From Enterobacterales bacterium (lineage in GTDB: Bacteria; Pseudomonadota; Gammaproteobacteria; Enterobacterales; Enterobacteriaceae): a DNA stretch of 43,966 nucleotides. Positions 8,980 through 19,772 of this stretch are shown in pieces; position 1 is the stretch's first letter, and each line of letters opens with the position of its first letter. The stretch covers positions 1-43,966 of the forward strand of contig JAATGH010000151.1 of the NCBI GenBank assembly GCA_015654745.1, written 5' to 3'. Both the position numbers and the translations under genes were made by a program. Below the pieces are notes generated by a model. That model did no database searches and was not told the origin of the DNA. It worked only from the letters and a program-made list of their open reading frames with translations.

Positions 8980-10632
8980 ATGAAAAATATAAACCCTAGC
9001 CACACCGCGGCCTGGAAAGCGCTGCAGCAGCATTTCGAACAGATGAAGGATGTCCGTATCAGCGAGCTGTTCGCTCAGGATAAAAATCGGTTCGCCACCT
9101 TCTCCGCCACCTTTGACGACCAGATGCTGGTGGATTTTTCCAAGAACCGCATTACCGGCGAAACGCTGGAAAAATTGCAGGCGCTGGCTAAAGAGTGCGA
9201 TCTGGATGGCGCGATTAAGGCGATGTTCTCCGGCGAAAAAATCAACCGTACCGAACAGCGCGCAGTGCTGCATGTGGCTCTGCGTAACCGTGCCAACACG
9301 CCGATTATCGTCGATGGCAAGGACGTGATGCCGGAAGTGAACGCGGTTTTGGCCAAAATGAAGCATTTTTGCGAACGGGTGATTGGCGGTGAATGGAAAG
9401 GATATACCGGCAAACCCATTACCGATGTGGTTAACATCGGCATCGGCGGCTCCGACTTGGGGCCCTATATGGTTACCGAAGCACTGCGGCCATTTAAAAA
9501 CCATTTGCGCATGCATTTTGTTTCTAATGTCGACGGCACGCATATTGCCGAAACGGTAAAACATCTTGATCCGGCCACCACGCTGTTCCTGGTGGCGTCA
9601 AAGACCTTCACCACCCAGGAGACCATGACCAACGCCCATAGTGCTCGCGATTGGTTCCTGGCGACCGCTGGGGATGAGAAGCATGTCGCCAAGCATTTTG
9701 CGGCCTTGTCGACGAATGCCAAGGCGGTGGGTGAGTTTGGTATTGATACCGCAAACATGTTTGAATTCTGGGATTGGGTCGGCGGCCGTTATTCATTATG
9801 GTCGGCCATTGGCCTGTCAATCGCCCTGTCGGTCGGCTTCGACCATTTTGAGCAGCTGCTCAGCGGCGCCCATGCCATGGATCGCCATTTTAAAGAGACC
9901 CCGGCTGAGCGGAATTTACCGGTGCTGCTGGCGCTGATCGGCATTTGGTATAACAATTTTTTTGGCACGGAAACGGAAGCCATCCTGCCTTACGATCAAT
10001 ATATGCATCGCTTTGCCGCTTATTTCCAGCAGGGCAATATGGAATCCAACGGTAAATATGTTGATCGCGAAGGCCACCCGGTTACCTATCAAACCGGGCC
10101 GATCATTTGGGGCGAGCCGGGAACCAACGGCCAGCATGCTTTTTACCAGCTGATTCACCAAGGCACTAAAACCGTGCCCTGTGACTTTATTGCTCCGGCG
10201 ATAAGCCATAATCCTCTGAGCGATCACCACGCCAAGTTGTTATCAAATTTCTTTGCCCAGACTGAAGCCCTGGCGTTTGGTAAATCGTTAGCGGTGGTTG
10301 AAGAGGAATTTGCGGCGGCGGGTAAAACCCCGGATCAGGTGAAGCACGTTGCGCCCTTTAAGGTGTTCGAAGGCAACCGGCCGACCAACTCCATTTTGCT
10401 GCGTGAGATTACCCCGTTCAGCCTTGGGGCGCTTATCGCGCTCTATGAGCATAAAATCTTTACCCAAGGGGTTATCCTTAACATCTATACTTTCGATCAG
10501 TGGGGCGTCGAATTGGGCAAACAGCTGGCTAATCGAATCCTGCCCGAGCTGGCGGCGGATGACCAGGTTGGTAGCCATGATAGTTCTACCAATGGTTTAA
10601 TCAACCGCTTTAAAAATTGGCGCCACTCTTAA
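8980..10632 (+). CDS. pgi: Glucose-6-phosphate isomerase
   Basis: A 550-residue phosphoglucose isomerase interconverting glucose 6-phosphate and fructose 6-phosphate in glycolysis and gluconeogenesis. The family motifs [11 protein letters not shown] (substrate phosphate site) and GIWYNNFFG through QGNMESNGK are intact, as is the C-terminal [10 protein letters not shown] signature. Length and sequence follow E. coli Pgi (549 residues) closely. The ATG at 8980 is preferred over TTG at 8974 because it gives the conserved MKNINP start and correct spacing (8 bases) to AGAAGAG. It is monocistronic, followed by about 500 bases without genes. Confidence 0.97.
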   Translation: MKNINPSHTAAWKALQQHFEQMKDVRISELFAQDKNRFATFSATFDDQMLVDFSKNRITGETLEKLQALAKECDLDGAIKAMFSGEKINRTEQRAVLHVALRNRANTPIIVDGKDVMPEVNAVLAKMKHFCERVIGGEWKGYTGKPITDVVNIGIGGSDLGPYMVTEALRPFKNHLRMHFVSNVDGTHIAETVKHLDPATTLFLVASKTFTTQETMTNAHSARDWFLATAGDEKHVAKHFAALSTNAKAVGEFGIDTANMFEFWDWVGGRYSLWSAIGLSIALSVGFDHFEQLLSGAHAMDRHFKETPAERNLPVLLALIGIWYNNFFGTETEAILPYDQYMHRFAAYFQQGNMESNGKYVDREGHPVTYQTGPIIWGEPGTNGQHAFYQLIHQGTKTVPCDFIAPAISHNPLSDHHAKLLSNFFAQTEALAFGKSLAVVEEEFAAAGKTPDQVKHVAPFKVFEGNRPTNSILLREITPFSLGALIALYEHKIFTQGVILNIYTFDQWGVELGKQLANRILPELAADDQVGSHDSSTNGLINRFKNWRHS

Positions 10633-11128
10633 TTCGGTAGCATAATATAGCGGTCAAAGGATTGGCCGCCAGTGTAAATATTTGGCCTTATTCTTAAAAA
10701 TTGCCGATGTCATATTTCCGACAATAATAGGCAAAAGGCCAAAAATAGTTAATAACGCCTTGAAATACTTAATTTACCGAGTTTTGCGCCATTCCCCTTT
10801 TTTGACATACGCATTGTAGCAAAACGGGAATCACGAAATAGTAGTGGGAATTATCTGATTCTACCGCAGGGGTTGAACTTCGCGATCTATGCATAATTGT
10901 AAAAAAAACACCGTTGATAGTGGTTAATGTTATTTTTTGTCAATAAAGCAGTTAAATATTCTAGTTTATAAGGCCTTGAGCACTTCCTGCGCATTTTTTC
11001 TACTAATCCGCTTCTGATGAATGCAAGATATATTTTATTGCATTATATTGCTTTATGATGCTTATATAAGGCAAATCAGCATTACATTGCTTTATAGTCA
11101 TCATCCTCATGAATCAAAGGTAACAAAT
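10633..11128. other. AT-rich pgi-yjbE intergenic region with repeated motif
   Basis: No gene is visible. The region must carry the promoter of the yjbEFGH operon. Notable elements are two direct copies (16 of 20 bases alike) of CATTAYATTGCTTTATRRTS at 11041-11060 and 11080-11099, 39 bases apart, just before yjbE, and a weak RcsAB-box-like match TGGGAATTATCTGA at 10845-10858 (8 of 14 to TAAGAATATTCCTA). I see no strong rho-independent terminator for pgi and no JUMPstart/ops element. Confidence 0.45.
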
Positions 11129-11398
11129 ATGAATAAACTGTTTAGTGTTGTAATAGCTGCAATGTTGATGGCTACTGGTTCTTATGCGTTAGCCGCCACA
11201 CCGGCAACCACTACCGGTAACAGTAGTGGCGATACCGGCGTGGCATCAGGTCTGAGCGCCGGTGCCGCCACCGCGGTCGGCGTTGGCGCGGTTGCGCTGA
11301 TCGCTGGGGTTGCGTTAGTTAGCTCGCAAAATAACAACAATGGCGGCCAGCAGGGCGTTACGCCTGCCACCGGTACCACCACCAGTACGGTGCAGTAA
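11129..11398 (+). CDS. yjbE: Small secreted protein YjbE/GfcA-like, first gene of exopolysaccharide operon
   Basis: An 89-residue exported protein with a signal peptide (residues 1 to about 22, SYALA/A) and a low-complexity mature part. The mature part has a Gly/Ala/Val-rich hydrophobic stretch (GAATAVGVGAVALIAGVALV), an Asn run and a Thr-rich tail. This architecture is that of YjbE and GfcA, whose molecular role is unknown. ATG 11129 was chosen because it begins the signal peptide; a longer upstream reading frame lacks one. A terminator follows immediately, so this gene is probably expressed well above yjbF. Confidence 0.8.
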   Translation: MNKLFSVVIAAMLMATGSYALAATPATTTGNSSGDTGVASGLSAGAATAVGVGAVALIAGVALVSSQNNNNGGQQGVTPATGTTTSTVQ

Positions 11399-11411
11399 TA
11401 ATAATTATTCG

Positions 11412-11440
11412 ATAACCACACGCAAGTGTGGTTATTTTTT
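11412..11440 (+). terminator. Rho-independent terminator between yjbE and yjbF
   Basis: A perfect 10-bp stem (ATAACCACAC / GTGTGGTTAT) with GCAA loop is followed at once by a T run (11435-11440). Placed 14 bases after yjbE, it should end most transcripts and allow partial readthrough into yjbFGH, making yjbE the dominant product. Confidence 0.85.
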
Positions 11441-11467
11441 GGTCTCCTTTCGTTTGGGATAAACGGC

Positions 11468-12115
11468 GTGCGCTATTTATTAACATTAGTGGTGTGCTTT
11501 CTGGTGGCCGCCTGCAGCCAGTCGCAACAAGGCATAGGTGAAACGTTTAAGCTGGCAATATTTGGTACGCCAGATGTGGAGTTAACCCCAGAGCAAGTCC
11601 ATGATATTCCTTACGCCAGTATATATGCCCAGGTGAATGGGGGATCGCAAATATTTTTGGTTTTGGCCTATGCGGAGAACGGTAATTTAAAATGGGTCAC
11701 CCGCGATAAAGCGATGCTGGTAACCCGTAATGGCCGCCTGATTAAAACCCTGGGTTTGCCCGATAACCTGCTTGATGTGACGAACCTTGAAAACGATCCT
11801 TTACTGCACGCCCAGCGCATCGTCAACGGCACGCAATGGACTCGTATTCAGTCATGGACCGAAGGCAAAAAACTGCGTACCGCAACCCTGTCCTCCCAAT
11901 TTAGTCTGGCAGGGATGGAAACGGTGACCGTATTAGATGCTCCCCACGTTTATCGCGTCCTAAACGAAGATGTTAGCGTCGCGGAATTGAATATCCATTA
12001 TCGCAATCGTTTCTGGATCGAACCAGACACCGGCGCCGTAAGAAAAACAGAACAATATATCGGACCGGGTTATTTCCCGATTGAAACCACCACCTTAAAT
12101 CCCTATAAGCCATGA
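11468..12115 (+). CDS. yjbF: Exopolysaccharide operon lipoprotein YjbF (GfcB family)
   Basis: A 215-residue outer-membrane-type lipoprotein: a short signal sequence ends in the lipobox LVAAC, and the rest aligns with E. coli YjbF (FGTPxVxLT, PYAS, WVTxDxAxLVTxxGRL, RNRFWI, YFPI). GTG 11468 gives the correct signal length. The earlier in-frame GTG at 11426 lies inside the terminator hairpin and would add 14 residues, so it is rejected. It belongs to the yjbEFGH/gfcABCD family of operons needed for an extracellular polysaccharide, and in E. coli the operon is under Rcs control. Its stop overlaps the yjbG start (ATGA). Confidence 0.9.
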   Translation: MRYLLTLVVCFLVAACSQSQQGIGETFKLAIFGTPDVELTPEQVHDIPYASIYAQVNGGSQIFLVLAYAENGNLKWVTRDKAMLVTRNGRLIKTLGLPDNLLDVTNLENDPLLHAQRIVNGTQWTRIQSWTEGKKLRTATLSSQFSLAGMETVTVLDAPHVYRVLNEDVSVAELNIHYRNRFWIEPDTGAVRKTEQYIGPGYFPIETTTLNPYKP

Positions 12116-12867
12116 AAAAACAACTCTTATTTGCAGTGAGTTTATGTGCTGGTTTTATTGCCTCGGCCGCAGCGGATAGCCGTGTGGCGGTTTATTCGCC
12201 AGGTCAGTCACAGCCGGTGGTTATCGAAGGAATCAACACGCTTCAACAACTGACGCTAAATCCCAAACTAGCCGGACAAACCTGGTGGCCGGGTACGGTC
12301 ATCGCGGAAAAAATGGCTACCGTGGTCCAGTTAGAACAGCAGAAGCAACTGCTGGGGCGGCTGGATGCGCTGCTAGCCGATTTACGGCAGGATAACGATA
12401 GTGATTTTGCCGGCTCGGTGCAGCAGGTGCGTAGCCAAATCGCCGCCTTGCGCGTCACCGGACGTCAATTTGTCTCGCTAGATGCGGATCTGATCCGCCT
12501 GCAACGCGAGGCAAACCGCAAGCTGCAAGGCGACTACAGTCTTTATCTGCTGGCGAGGCCCACCAATGTGCATATTTATGGCGCAGTGGCGCCCGCGGGT
12601 CCGCAACCCTACCAGGTAAGCCGCAGCGTGCAGGATTACCTTGAGACCCATCAGCACCTGGACGGCGCGGACAAAAGCTATGCAACCTTAATCCTACCTG
12701 ATGGACAAGCCAGGACGGTGCCGGTGGCGTATTGGAATCGACGGCATAATGAAGTGGCGCCGGGCAGCATTATCTACGTCGGGTTTTCCTCATGGGCGTT
12801 GCCCAGTGATTACCAGGATATTAACGAAAAAATTGTTTCATTGCTGACTCACCGGATCCCTGACTGA
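12112..12867 (+). CDS. yjbG: Exopolysaccharide operon periplasmic protein YjbG (GfcC family)
   Basis: A 251-residue periplasmic protein with a signal peptide (residues 1 to about 21, ASAAA/DS). The GfcC fold is indicated by [12 protein letters not shown] (beta-grasp domain), preceded by a helical region (residues about 65-125), and [13 protein letters not shown] near the end. E. coli YjbG is 245 residues. The gene overlaps yjbF by ATGA and yjbH by TGATG, so all three are translationally coupled. GfcC-type proteins are thought to assist polysaccharide export across the periplasm; the mechanism is not established. Confidence 0.9.
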   Translation: MKKQLLFAVSLCAGFIASAAADSRVAVYSPGQSQPVVIEGINTLQQLTLNPKLAGQTWWPGTVIAEKMATVVQLEQQKQLLGRLDALLADLRQDNDSDFAGSVQQVRSQIAALRVTGRQFVSLDADLIRLQREANRKLQGDYSLYLLARPTNVHIYGAVAPAGPQPYQVSRSVQDYLETHQHLDGADKSYATLILPDGQARTVPVAYWNRRHNEVAPGSIIYVGFSSWALPSDYQDINEKIVSLLTHRIPD

Positions 12868-14954
12868 TGAAAAAAAAATATCTACTCAGCATCATCGCGC
12901 TGTCAGTGGCTACCGCCTGCCAGGCGGCGTCCTACACCGATCCCATGGGGCCTTCGCAAATGGATCAGGGGGGGGTGGGTTTACTGCAAACACCTGTGGC
13001 GCGCATGGCAAAGGACGGTGAGTTCAGCCTGAACTACCGGGACGATGACCAATATCGTTTTTATTCGGCCAATCTGCAGTTACTTCCCTGGCTGGAAGCC
13101 ACCATTCGTTATACCGATGTCCGCACCCGTAAATACAGTAGCGATCCGAACTTTAGCGGCTCTCAAACCAATAAAGATAAAGGCATCGATGTAAAGATGC
13201 GGTTATGGGAGGAGGGTTATTGGCTGCCCGAGGTGGCGGTAGGGATCCGTGATTTTGGCGGTACCGGGTTGTTTGATAGTGAATTTTTCGCCGCCAATAA
13301 AGCGTGGGGGCCCTTTGACTTCTCCCTCGGCCTGGGTTTTGGTTATCTGGGCAATAGCGGCAACGTGTCGAACCCATTTTGCGAACTGAAAGACAGCTAC
13401 TGTCAGCGCCCCAAGACCTATAACTCAGCGGGTTCATTTAACCTGGGGGACGCATTCCATGGTCCGGCCTCGGTATTTGGTGGCGTCGAATATCAGACCC
13501 CTTGGCAGCCGCTACGTCTCAAACTTGAGTATGAAGGCAACGATTATAAAAATGATTTTGCCGGTCGTTTAAAACAAAGCTCGCCGGTTAACGTTGGCGC
13601 GGTTTATCGCATTGGCAAATGGACCGATCTCAATTTAAGTTATGAACGCGGCAATACGCTGATGTTCGGCGTGACGATGCGGACTAACTTTAATGACTTG
13701 ACCCAACAGCATCGCGACAGTGAAAAGCCGGCCTACGCGCCAAACCCCCAATCTGATATGTTGCAGCACCAGGTGGTGGCGCAGCAGCTGACCGATATCA
13801 ATAGTAACGCCGGTTTTGCCTCGCCGCATATTCAGGCCAAGGATCGTACCCTATACCTGACCGGCGAACAGAGCAAATATCGTGACGGCCAGGAGGGGGT
13901 GGATCGTGCCAATCGCATATTGGTCAATAATCTGCCGGAAAATATCGACACTCTCAAGGTCACGGAAACCCGGCAAAATTTACCCCTCGTGACCACCGAA
14001 ACCGATGTGAAAAGTTTGCAGGATACCCTGTCCGGCTATCCACTGGGGCATGAACAACCGCTCAAGCAGCGCCGTACCGAGCCGGATGTGCCGGAAAAAG
14101 CCGAGCAAGGCTACTATATCGACCATAGTCGTTTCGATCTTGGCTGGGCACCGGTGCTTAACCAATCCTTTGGCGGCCCCGAATCGTTTTATATGTACCA
14201 GATCGGGGTGGAAGGCAGCGCAGGCTACTGGCTGACCGACCATTGGAATACCTCCGGTACCTTGTTTGGCAATGTCTACAATAACTATAACAAGTTCAAT
14301 TTCACCTCGCCCCCCAGTGATTCGCAGCTCCCCCGTGTGCGGACCCGCATTCGTGAGTATGTGCAAAACGATGTCTATATTAGCAACCTGCAGACCACAT
14401 ATATCGATCGTTTAGGTGACGGCTGGTACGGTCAGCTGTATGGCGGTTACCTGGAAATGATGTATGGCGGCGTTGGCGGCGAAGTGCTGTACCGGCCGCT
14501 GGATTCGAACTGGGCGGTCGGGCTTGACGGCAACTACGTCAAGCAGCGTGACTGGGACAATATGATGCAGTTCGCCGACTATAAGGTGGCCACCGGCAAC
14601 CTGACCGGTTACTGGCAGCCCCAATTCATCGACGGCTTACTGGTCAAGGCCAGCGTTGGGCGTTATCTGGCCAAGGATAAGGGCGTGACCTTTGATGTTT
14701 CCCGACGCTTTGAGAGCGGTGTTACCGCCGGTGTTTTCGCCACCTTTACCAATGTATCGGCAGAGCAGTACGGTGAAGGTTCCTTTAACAAAGGTTTCTA
14801 CCTGTCGATACCGCTTGATCTGCTAACGGTGACGCATAACCGCACCCGGGCGCAGCTGAACTGGATTCCGTTGACGCGTGACGGCGGACAAATGGTCGGA
14901 CGTAAATACTACCTTTACGGCTTAACCGAAGAGCGTTCGCCGGCGGTAGAATAA
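12867..14954 (+). CDS. yjbH: Outer-membrane beta-barrel protein YjbH (GfcD family)
   Basis: A 695-residue exported protein (signal peptide ending near CQAAS) of the YjbH/GfcD family, expected to form one or two beta-barrels in the outer membrane for polysaccharide export. The first part (residues about 20-270) and last part (about 410-690) are rich in alternating aromatic/polar strands such as LNLSYERG and GWYGQLYGG, separated by a more soluble section. Length matches E. coli YjbH (698 residues). It is the last gene of the operon, followed by a terminator. In E. coli the mal/psiE region lies between this gene and ubiC; here they are adjacent. Confidence 0.92.
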   Translation: MKKKYLLSIIALSVATACQAASYTDPMGPSQMDQGGVGLLQTPVARMAKDGEFSLNYRDDDQYRFYSANLQLLPWLEATIRYTDVRTRKYSSDPNFSGSQTNKDKGIDVKMRLWEEGYWLPEVAVGIRDFGGTGLFDSEFFAANKAWGPFDFSLGLGFGYLGNSGNVSNPFCELKDSYCQRPKTYNSAGSFNLGDAFHGPASVFGGVEYQTPWQPLRLKLEYEGNDYKNDFAGRLKQSSPVNVGAVYRIGKWTDLNLSYERGNTLMFGVTMRTNFNDLTQQHRDSEKPAYAPNPQSDMLQHQVVAQQLTDINSNAGFASPHIQAKDRTLYLTGEQSKYRDGQEGVDRANRILVNNLPENIDTLKVTETRQNLPLVTTETDVKSLQDTLSGYPLGHEQPLKQRRTEPDVPEKAEQGYYIDHSRFDLGWAPVLNQSFGGPESFYMYQIGVEGSAGYWLTDHWNTSGTLFGNVYNNYNKFNFTSPPSDSQLPRVRTRIREYVQNDVYISNLQTTYIDRLGDGWYGQLYGGYLEMMYGGVGGEVLYRPLDSNWAVGLDGNYVKQRDWDNMMQFADYKVATGNLTGYWQPQFIDGLLVKASVGRYLAKDKGVTFDVSRRFESGVTAGVFATFTNVSAEQYGEGSFNKGFYLSIPLDLLTVTHNRTRAQLNWIPLTRDGGQMVGRKYYLYGLTEERSPAVE

Positions 14955-14974
14955 CGCCACAGCGTTGCCAGATA

Positions 14975-15005
14975 AAAAAGGCCTTCGTATTGAAGGCTTT
15001 TTTTT
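14975..15005 (+). terminator. Rho-independent terminator after yjbH
   Basis: Stem GCCTTC / GAAGGC with GTATT loop (14981-14997), preceded by an A run and followed by at least eight T. It ends the yjbEFGH operon 20 bases after the yjbH stop. Confidence 0.85.
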
Positions 15006-15142
15006 GTATTGCTATTGATAAAACCGTTGATGACCAGTCCAATATGCCAAGGAGGGTATGATCTTCTCCGACTGGCGGATTAACAAATGGGCGTTCTGGG
15101 CTACACTATTGGCTCTGGTAATTAACAATAATGGGGAACAGG

Positions 15143-15649
15143 ATGACGGACGATCCCTATATCGCATGTTTAGCATCGATTCATTGGCATAACGACGATG
15201 CGCCGCCGCCGGACGCCGCACAGCGGGACTGGCTGCTGGAGCAGGGGTCCATGACCCTGCGCTTTGAACAGCATTGCAGAAAGGTGACCGTCCGTCGTGG
15301 TCGCGAGGGGTATTTCCCGGCATCTGCGGTGGGGCCAGAAATCACCTTGCTGCCCGTTTGCGATCGCTATTGGCTACGCGAGGTTATATTGTATGGCGAC
15401 GGGCAACCATGGTTAGCCGGGCGAACCCTAATCCCAGCGAGCGCACTCATTGGGGCGGAGTGGGCGCTTACCACGCTTGGCGACACGCCGCTTGGAAAAT
15501 GGCTGTTTCGCGATGATATGCCAGTACGGGATTATATCCAGTTAGGTAAAATGAAGAGCTTATGGGCCCGACGCTCGTGTTTTCGGCCGAGCGGTAAATC
15601 ATTATTACTCACCGAGCTATTTTTACCCGACGCTCCGCTGTATCGTTAA
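15143..15649 (+). CDS. ubiC: Chorismate pyruvate-lyase
   Basis: A 168-residue cytoplasmic enzyme that converts chorismate to 4-hydroxybenzoate plus pyruvate, the committed step of ubiquinone synthesis. Family segments are visible: DWLLEQGSMT near residue 28, RYWLREVILYGDGQPWLAGRTLIP in the middle (active-site Arg and substrate pocket), TPLGKWLF, and the C-terminal LLLTELFLP containing the catalytic-pocket Glu. ATG 15143 is preferred over ATG 15131 because GGGG is correctly spaced to it and the length then matches E. coli UbiC (165). It is followed by ubiA 48 bases downstream. Confidence 0.93.
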   Translation: MTDDPYIACLASIHWHNDDAPPPDAAQRDWLLEQGSMTLRFEQHCRKVTVRRGREGYFPASAVGPEITLLPVCDRYWLREVILYGDGQPWLAGRTLIPASALIGAEWALTTLGDTPLGKWLFRDDMPVRDYIQLGKMKSLWARRSCFRPSGKSLLLTELFLPDAPLYR

Positions 15650-15697
15650 CCAACGTGCCAAAATTGTGACAATTCTGACGACGTAAAGGAGATTGTA

Positions 15698-16579
15698 GTG
15701 GAACAAAGCGCCACGATGGGCAAATGGCAGGCCTGTTGCCGTTTAATGCGAATTGATAAACCCATTGGTTCTCTGTTATTGCTTTGGCCCACGCTGTGGG
15801 CGCTGTGGTTGGCTGGACGCGGCACGCCCGAACTTCATATCCTGTTGGTGTTTATTTTAGGGGTATTTTTCATGCGTGCCGCGGGATGTGTGGTTAACGA
15901 CTATGCCGATAGGAAAATTGACGGCAAGGTAAAACGCACCGCCGGCCGGCCCCTGCCTAACGGCCTGGTGTCAGAAAAAGAAGCTAAAGTCATATTCGCC
16001 GGGCTGGTGGGGTTGTCCTTTGCCCTGGTGCTAACGCTCAACATGATGACGATCGTCTTATCCGTAGCGGGCCTGGCGCTAGCCTGGATTTATCCGTTTA
16101 TGAAACGGGTCACCCATTTGCCGCAACTGGTGCTTGGCGCGGCATTCGGCTGGTCAATTCCCATGGGATACGCAGCGGTTAGTGAGTCCTTACCTCTATC
16201 CTGTTGGCTGCTGTTCGCGGCGAACATTGTCTGGACGGTTGCTTACGATACGCTGTACGCCATGGTGGATCGGGATGATGATATTAACATTGGGGTAAAG
16301 TCCACTGCCATCCTGTTTGGGCGTTATGACAAGGTTATGGTGGGGGCATTGCAGGGGGCAACGCTGCTGTTATTGGTGGTCATCGGTCGGGGGGGAGGCT
16401 TGCATTGGCCATTCTATATCTCGCTGCTGTTCGCCGGGGCTATGTTTATCTACCAGCAAAAATTGATTGCGCGACGCGATCGGGACGCCTGTTTCAAGGC
16501 ATTTTTAAATAATAACCTGGTGGGAATGGTCATTTTTATCGGCATTACGCTAAGTATGCTAGCGCCCGCGGCGGCCTGA
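15698..16579 (+). CDS. ubiA: 4-hydroxybenzoate octaprenyltransferase
   Basis: A 293-residue integral membrane prenyltransferase that attaches the polyprenyl tail to 4-hydroxybenzoate, the step after UbiC. Both Mg-pyrophosphate motifs are present: NDYADRKID near residues 66-74 and [13 protein letters not shown] near 181-193. About eight hydrophobic helices are visible, and the C-terminus has [18 protein letters not shown]. Translation starts at GTG 15698 with AAAGGA 7 bases upstream. It forms an operon with ubiC, convergent with plsB across a 107-base palindromic spacer. Confidence 0.95.
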   Translation: MEQSATMGKWQACCRLMRIDKPIGSLLLLWPTLWALWLAGRGTPELHILLVFILGVFFMRAAGCVVNDYADRKIDGKVKRTAGRPLPNGLVSEKEAKVIFAGLVGLSFALVLTLNMMTIVLSVAGLALAWIYPFMKRVTHLPQLVLGAAFGWSIPMGYAAVSESLPLSCWLLFAANIVWTVAYDTLYAMVDRDDDINIGVKSTAILFGRYDKVMVGALQGATLLLLVVIGRGGGLHWPFYISLLFAGAMFIYQQKLIARRDRDACFKAFLNNNLVGMVIFIGITLSMLAPAAA

Positions 16580-16607
16580 TTCTGTGTGTCTGTCGCCGGG
16601 TGATGAT

Positions 16608-16672
16608 GCTATTGCCATCGCCCGCCCTATGCGGCTCCTGGCATAGGACGCCGCGGTCGGACGGGCAATAGC
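16608..16672. repeat. Large palindrome between convergent ubiA and plsB
   Basis: Outer arms GCTATTGCC (16608-16616) and GGGCAATAGC (16663-16672) enclose an inner 7-bp stem CCTATGC/GCATAGG (16626-16632 with 16641-16647). There is no U run, so it may act as a transcript-end stabiliser or REP-like unit rather than an intrinsic terminator. Confidence 0.6.
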
Positions 16673-16686
16673 GGATAGCCGGCCAG

Positions 16687-19158
16687 TTAAGGCTGGGTTG
16701 CCAGGTCCTCCGGCGGTTCTATCGCCGGGGCGTTGGTCACCAGGCTGGCGCTTTCGATGGTTAGCCGCACCTCGGGCGTCAACAGCTCACTGAGTATTTC
16801 CACCATTTCAGCCACCTTCACGTCAATGGCATCGCCATTGTCGCTGATATAGCCTTCTTGGCGCAGCGTGGCGACCAGAGTCGAAAACACGGCTTTGTCG
16901 AAAAATTCCGGGGCATTGATGCCATGCAGTACCGATAGCCGTTGGGCCATGATGCGGCTCTCTTTCTCAAGCGTCCCCCGGTTTATCTGGGGATTAACCC
17001 GTAACAACGAAAACGTAATAGCGTAACGCTGCAAGGTTTCCCGCGCGCTGGCGGCGAGTAGCTGCAGAGTATGCGCCCGGGCGGCATTGATCGTTAAGCC
17101 GGTTTCGTGCTGGATAATCAGTCCCTGGCGCGCCAGTTCTGTTATTAAGGCATTGATAACCGGGCCGAGAGCCTGCTTATGATGATGCAAAAAGAGCTCG
17201 GCTTTGAGCAGGGGATACAGCAGATTGATGCGACGCAACAGCTGCTGCCGATCGATCCCGGAATGGCCGATGATGATGCTGGCGACCAGCGAAGGCAGGA
17301 TAAACACATGCTGGATATTATTGCGATAATAGGTCATCAGCACGGCCTGTTCGCGGGACAAATAAATAATCTCGCCAATCGTATCCTGCTCAACGCTAAA
17401 CTTATCCATCGCCAGCGCATGCTCTAGCAGCTCGTGTGCGTTGGACTCGGGCACGGTCACATCTGAGGCATAAGGTACGTTGCGCATCAGTTCCAGGCAG
17501 CAGGTCAGCTGTTGCAGCAGCTGTTCGCGGGTAAGCGAACGCTGACGCGAGGCCAGCAGGACGGTGGAGCAGAGATTGATGGCATTGGCCGCGGCGGCGT
17601 TGTTAATTCGCACCATAATCGTCTCGGCGATATCGTCGACCGCGGGCGCAAGCCATGAAGGACGCTGCGCATCGATAGGGTCGATGGAATCACGCCAGTG
17701 CGGTACATTCTGACCGAGGTAGGCGCTCAGGGATAAGGGTTCGCCAAAGTTCACATACCCTTGTCCTAAATTACGCAACTTGCGTAATCCACGCACCATT
17801 TGAACAAAACCTTCTTTCTCTTTAGTGGCGCCCCGCAGCTCTTTGGCATAGGTTGCGACTTCCATGACGTGCTCGTAGCCCACGTAGATCGGCACCAGGG
17901 TAATCGGCCGGTTACCGCCGCGCAGCATCGCCTGGATGGTCATCGTCAGCGTGCCGGTTTTGGGTTCCAACAAGCGTCCGGTCCTTGACCGTCCCCCTTC
18001 CATAAAATATTCGACCGAGTAACCACGGGTAAACAATTCGCCGAGATATTCACGGAAAATGGTGGAGTAGAGTTTATTGCCCTTAAAGGTGCGGCGGATA
18101 AAAAAAGCGCCTAACCGGCGGAAAATTGGACCCGCCGGCCAGAAGTTTAAGTTAATCCCGGCGGCGATATGCGGAGGTACCAGGCCCTGGTGATAGAGCA
18201 CATAGGACAACAGCAAATAGTCCATATGGCTGCGGTGGCAGGGCACATAGACAATTTCATGACCGTCTTCCGCCAATTGCCGTACGCGTTCAGCGTTGCG
18301 CACATGCAGACCTTGATAAAGGCGGTTCCAGGTCCAGCTCAATACCCGGTCGGATAGGCGTACCGCCTCGTAGGAAAAATCCGCCGCAATTTCTTCCATC
18401 AATTCAACGGCATTCTGCTGCGCCTTCTCAACGGAGATTTTTTTCGAGCGTGCTTCGTCCTCAACCGCTTTTTCTATGGCCTTGGACGCCAATAGTTTAT
18501 TAAACAGATCCTGGCGAACCGGTAGGCGCGGCCCCACCGCCACCAGGCGCTGGCGGGCGAAATGGATCATGGCGACACGGGCCAACTTTTGCGCAATCGT
18601 TTTGTCGGTGCCGTGCTCGGTGGCCATATAGCGCATGGACAAAGGATGGGAGAATCGCACAAAACTATCGCGCCCCAACCATAGCACCGCGATGAATTTC
18701 TGAAAGCCATTGAGCAGACGGAGCTGGGGTGCGGGCTGATGCTGCTGCGCTTCCCGTCCCGGAGAGCGACCGAACATAATCGACACGGGTACCATCTGTA
18801 CATCAAGCCGCGTGTTGCCGCGGTGCAAATCCAGATAGTCGTGAAATATTTTCACTGACTCAATTTTTTCGGTGAAATAAGGGAATACGCGGGGACCATC
18901 GTGGATGAAGACGTAACGCGGCAACGTGACGCCGTCGATCTCCAGCGGGACCAGCGGGTCCGGCAACCGCAGTTGCAGACATTGGGCGCGTAGGGTGAGC
19001 AGGTCCGCCTTAGAATTATAAGGTAACACATACATTATTGGCCGCAGGGGATCCAGACCGGTTTCTTCCGGTGGATTTGCGGGAATAACTTTGCTTTTCA
19101 CCAGCAGCCTTAGCGGTAGATCCAACAACGTGTAAAAAATGGTTCGCCAACCTGACAT
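16687..19158 (-). CDS. plsB: Glycerol-3-phosphate 1-O-acyltransferase
   Basis: An 823-residue inner-membrane-associated acyltransferase making 1-acyl-glycerol-3-phosphate, the first step of phospholipid synthesis. The catalytic HX4D motif is CHRSHMD (about residues 305-312), followed by the substrate-binding blocks [24 protein letters not shown] and [12 protein letters not shown], all intact. ATG 19158 gives the conserved MSGW start; the longer frame to 19194 adds 12 residues absent from E. coli PlsB (807 residues). Divergent from dgkA across 125 bases, the arrangement found in E. coli. Confidence 0.96.
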   Translation of the reverse strand: MSGWRTIFYTLLDLPLRLLVKSKVIPANPPEETGLDPLRPIMYVLPYNSKADLLTLRAQCLQLRLPDPLVPLEIDGVTLPRYVFIHDGPRVFPYFTEKIESVKIFHDYLDLHRGNTRLDVQMVPVSIMFGRSPGREAQQHQPAPQLRLLNGFQKFIAVLWLGRDSFVRFSHPLSMRYMATEHGTDKTIAQKLARVAMIHFARQRLVAVGPRLPVRQDLFNKLLASKAIEKAVEDEARSKKISVEKAQQNAVELMEEIAADFSYEAVRLSDRVLSWTWNRLYQGLHVRNAERVRQLAEDGHEIVYVPCHRSHMDYLLLSYVLYHQGLVPPHIAAGINLNFWPAGPIFRRLGAFFIRRTFKGNKLYSTIFREYLGELFTRGYSVEYFMEGGRSRTGRLLEPKTGTLTMTIQAMLRGGNRPITLVPIYVGYEHVMEVATYAKELRGATKEKEGFVQMVRGLRKLRNLGQGYVNFGEPLSLSAYLGQNVPHWRDSIDPIDAQRPSWLAPAVDDIAETIMVRINNAAAANAINLCSTVLLASRQRSLTREQLLQQLTCCLELMRNVPYASDVTVPESNAHELLEHALAMDKFSVEQDTIGEIIYLSREQAVLMTYYRNNIQHVFILPSLVASIIIGHSGIDRQQLLRRINLLYPLLKAELFLHHHKQALGPVINALITELARQGLIIQHETGLTINAARAHTLQLLAASARETLQRYAITFSLLRVNPQINRGTLEKESRIMAQRLSVLHGINAPEFFDKAVFSTLVATLRQEGYISDNGDAIDVKVAEMVEILSELLTPEVRLTIESASLVTNAPAIEPPEDLATQP

Positions 19159-19283
19159 ATCTTTGTGAAGCCTCTTGTTAGCATTGCGACACAAGAATAC
19201 CAGAAACCGCGCGTCAGATCTGTGGTGATACGAACGCGAAGAAACGGTAAGATAAACGCTATTTTCACTCTGTGCATGAAATC

Positions 19284-19652
19284 ATGGCAAATCAAACCTC
19301 CGGGCTGGCGCGTATTTATAAAGCCACGGGTTATTCAATTAAAGGATTTCGGGCCGCTTGGCAGCATGAAGCCGCCTTCCGTCAGGAAGTAGTGGTTGCC
19401 GTCATTGCGATCATCCTTGCATGTTATCTCGAAACAGACGCTATTTCGCGTATTTTATTGATTGGATCAGTGTGGCTGGTGGTACTGATGGAGATCATCA
19501 ATAGCGCCATTGAAGCGGTGGTTGACCGCATCGGGCCAGAGCAGCATCCGCTCTCCGGCTGGGCCAAGGATTTGGGTTCGGCGGCAGTGACCCTGGCGAT
19601 CGTTCTGTCCTTATTTGTCTGGGTGACCTTGCTATGGAAACACTTCGCCTAA
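19284..19652 (+). CDS. dgkA: Diacylglycerol kinase
   Basis: A 122-residue trimeric inner-membrane kinase that phosphorylates diacylglycerol to phosphatidate, recycling lipid from membrane-derived oligosaccharide and LPS modification. The signature EIINSAIEAVVDRIG (catalytic Glu, metal-binding Glu) and SGWAKDLGSAAV are intact. Three membrane segments are visible. ATG 19284 gives the conserved MANxTxG start and exact E. coli length; the GTG at 19272 is less likely. It precedes lexA by 120 bases. Confidence 0.95.
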   Translation: MANQTSGLARIYKATGYSIKGFRAAWQHEAAFRQEVVVAVIAIILACYLETDAISRILLIGSVWLVVLMEIINSAIEAVVDRIGPEQHPLSGWAKDLGSAAVTLAIVLSLFVWVTLLWKHFA

Positions 19653-19727
19653 ACTGGCGTATTTACCGGCCCGGCTGCCGGGATTTATTGTGTTTTGCTA
19701 CGTTGAAGGTTTTCAATTGCATCAGAC

Positions 19728-19743
19728 CTGTATATACTCTCAG
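19728..19743 (+). promoter_or_regulatory. LexA binding site (SOS box 1) of lexA
   Basis: CTGTATATACTCTCAG fits CTG-N10-CAG with a strong TATATA core. Together with the second site it reproduces the tandem SOS boxes of E. coli lexA, giving autorepression. Confidence 0.93.
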
Positions 19744-19748
19744 AAAGA

Positions 19749-19764
19749 CTGTATAAACAAACAG
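19749..19764 (+). promoter_or_regulatory. LexA binding site (SOS box 2) of lexA
   Basis: CTGTATAAACAAACAG fits CTG-N10-CAG, lies 21 bases downstream of the first box on the same face of the helix, and abuts the lexA ribosome site. Confidence 0.92.
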
Positions 19765-19772
19765 GGGATGGA

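Noticed and set aside
8941-9564. 207-codon minus-strand frame opposite the start of pgi
   Set aside because: Antisense to highly conserved pgi codons, with no start signal.
10924-10980. RcsAB box GTTAAATATTCTAG before yjbE
   Set aside because: The ATATTC core agrees, but nearly all flanking positions of TAAGAATATTCCTA fail; the 10845 site is a better, still weak, candidate.
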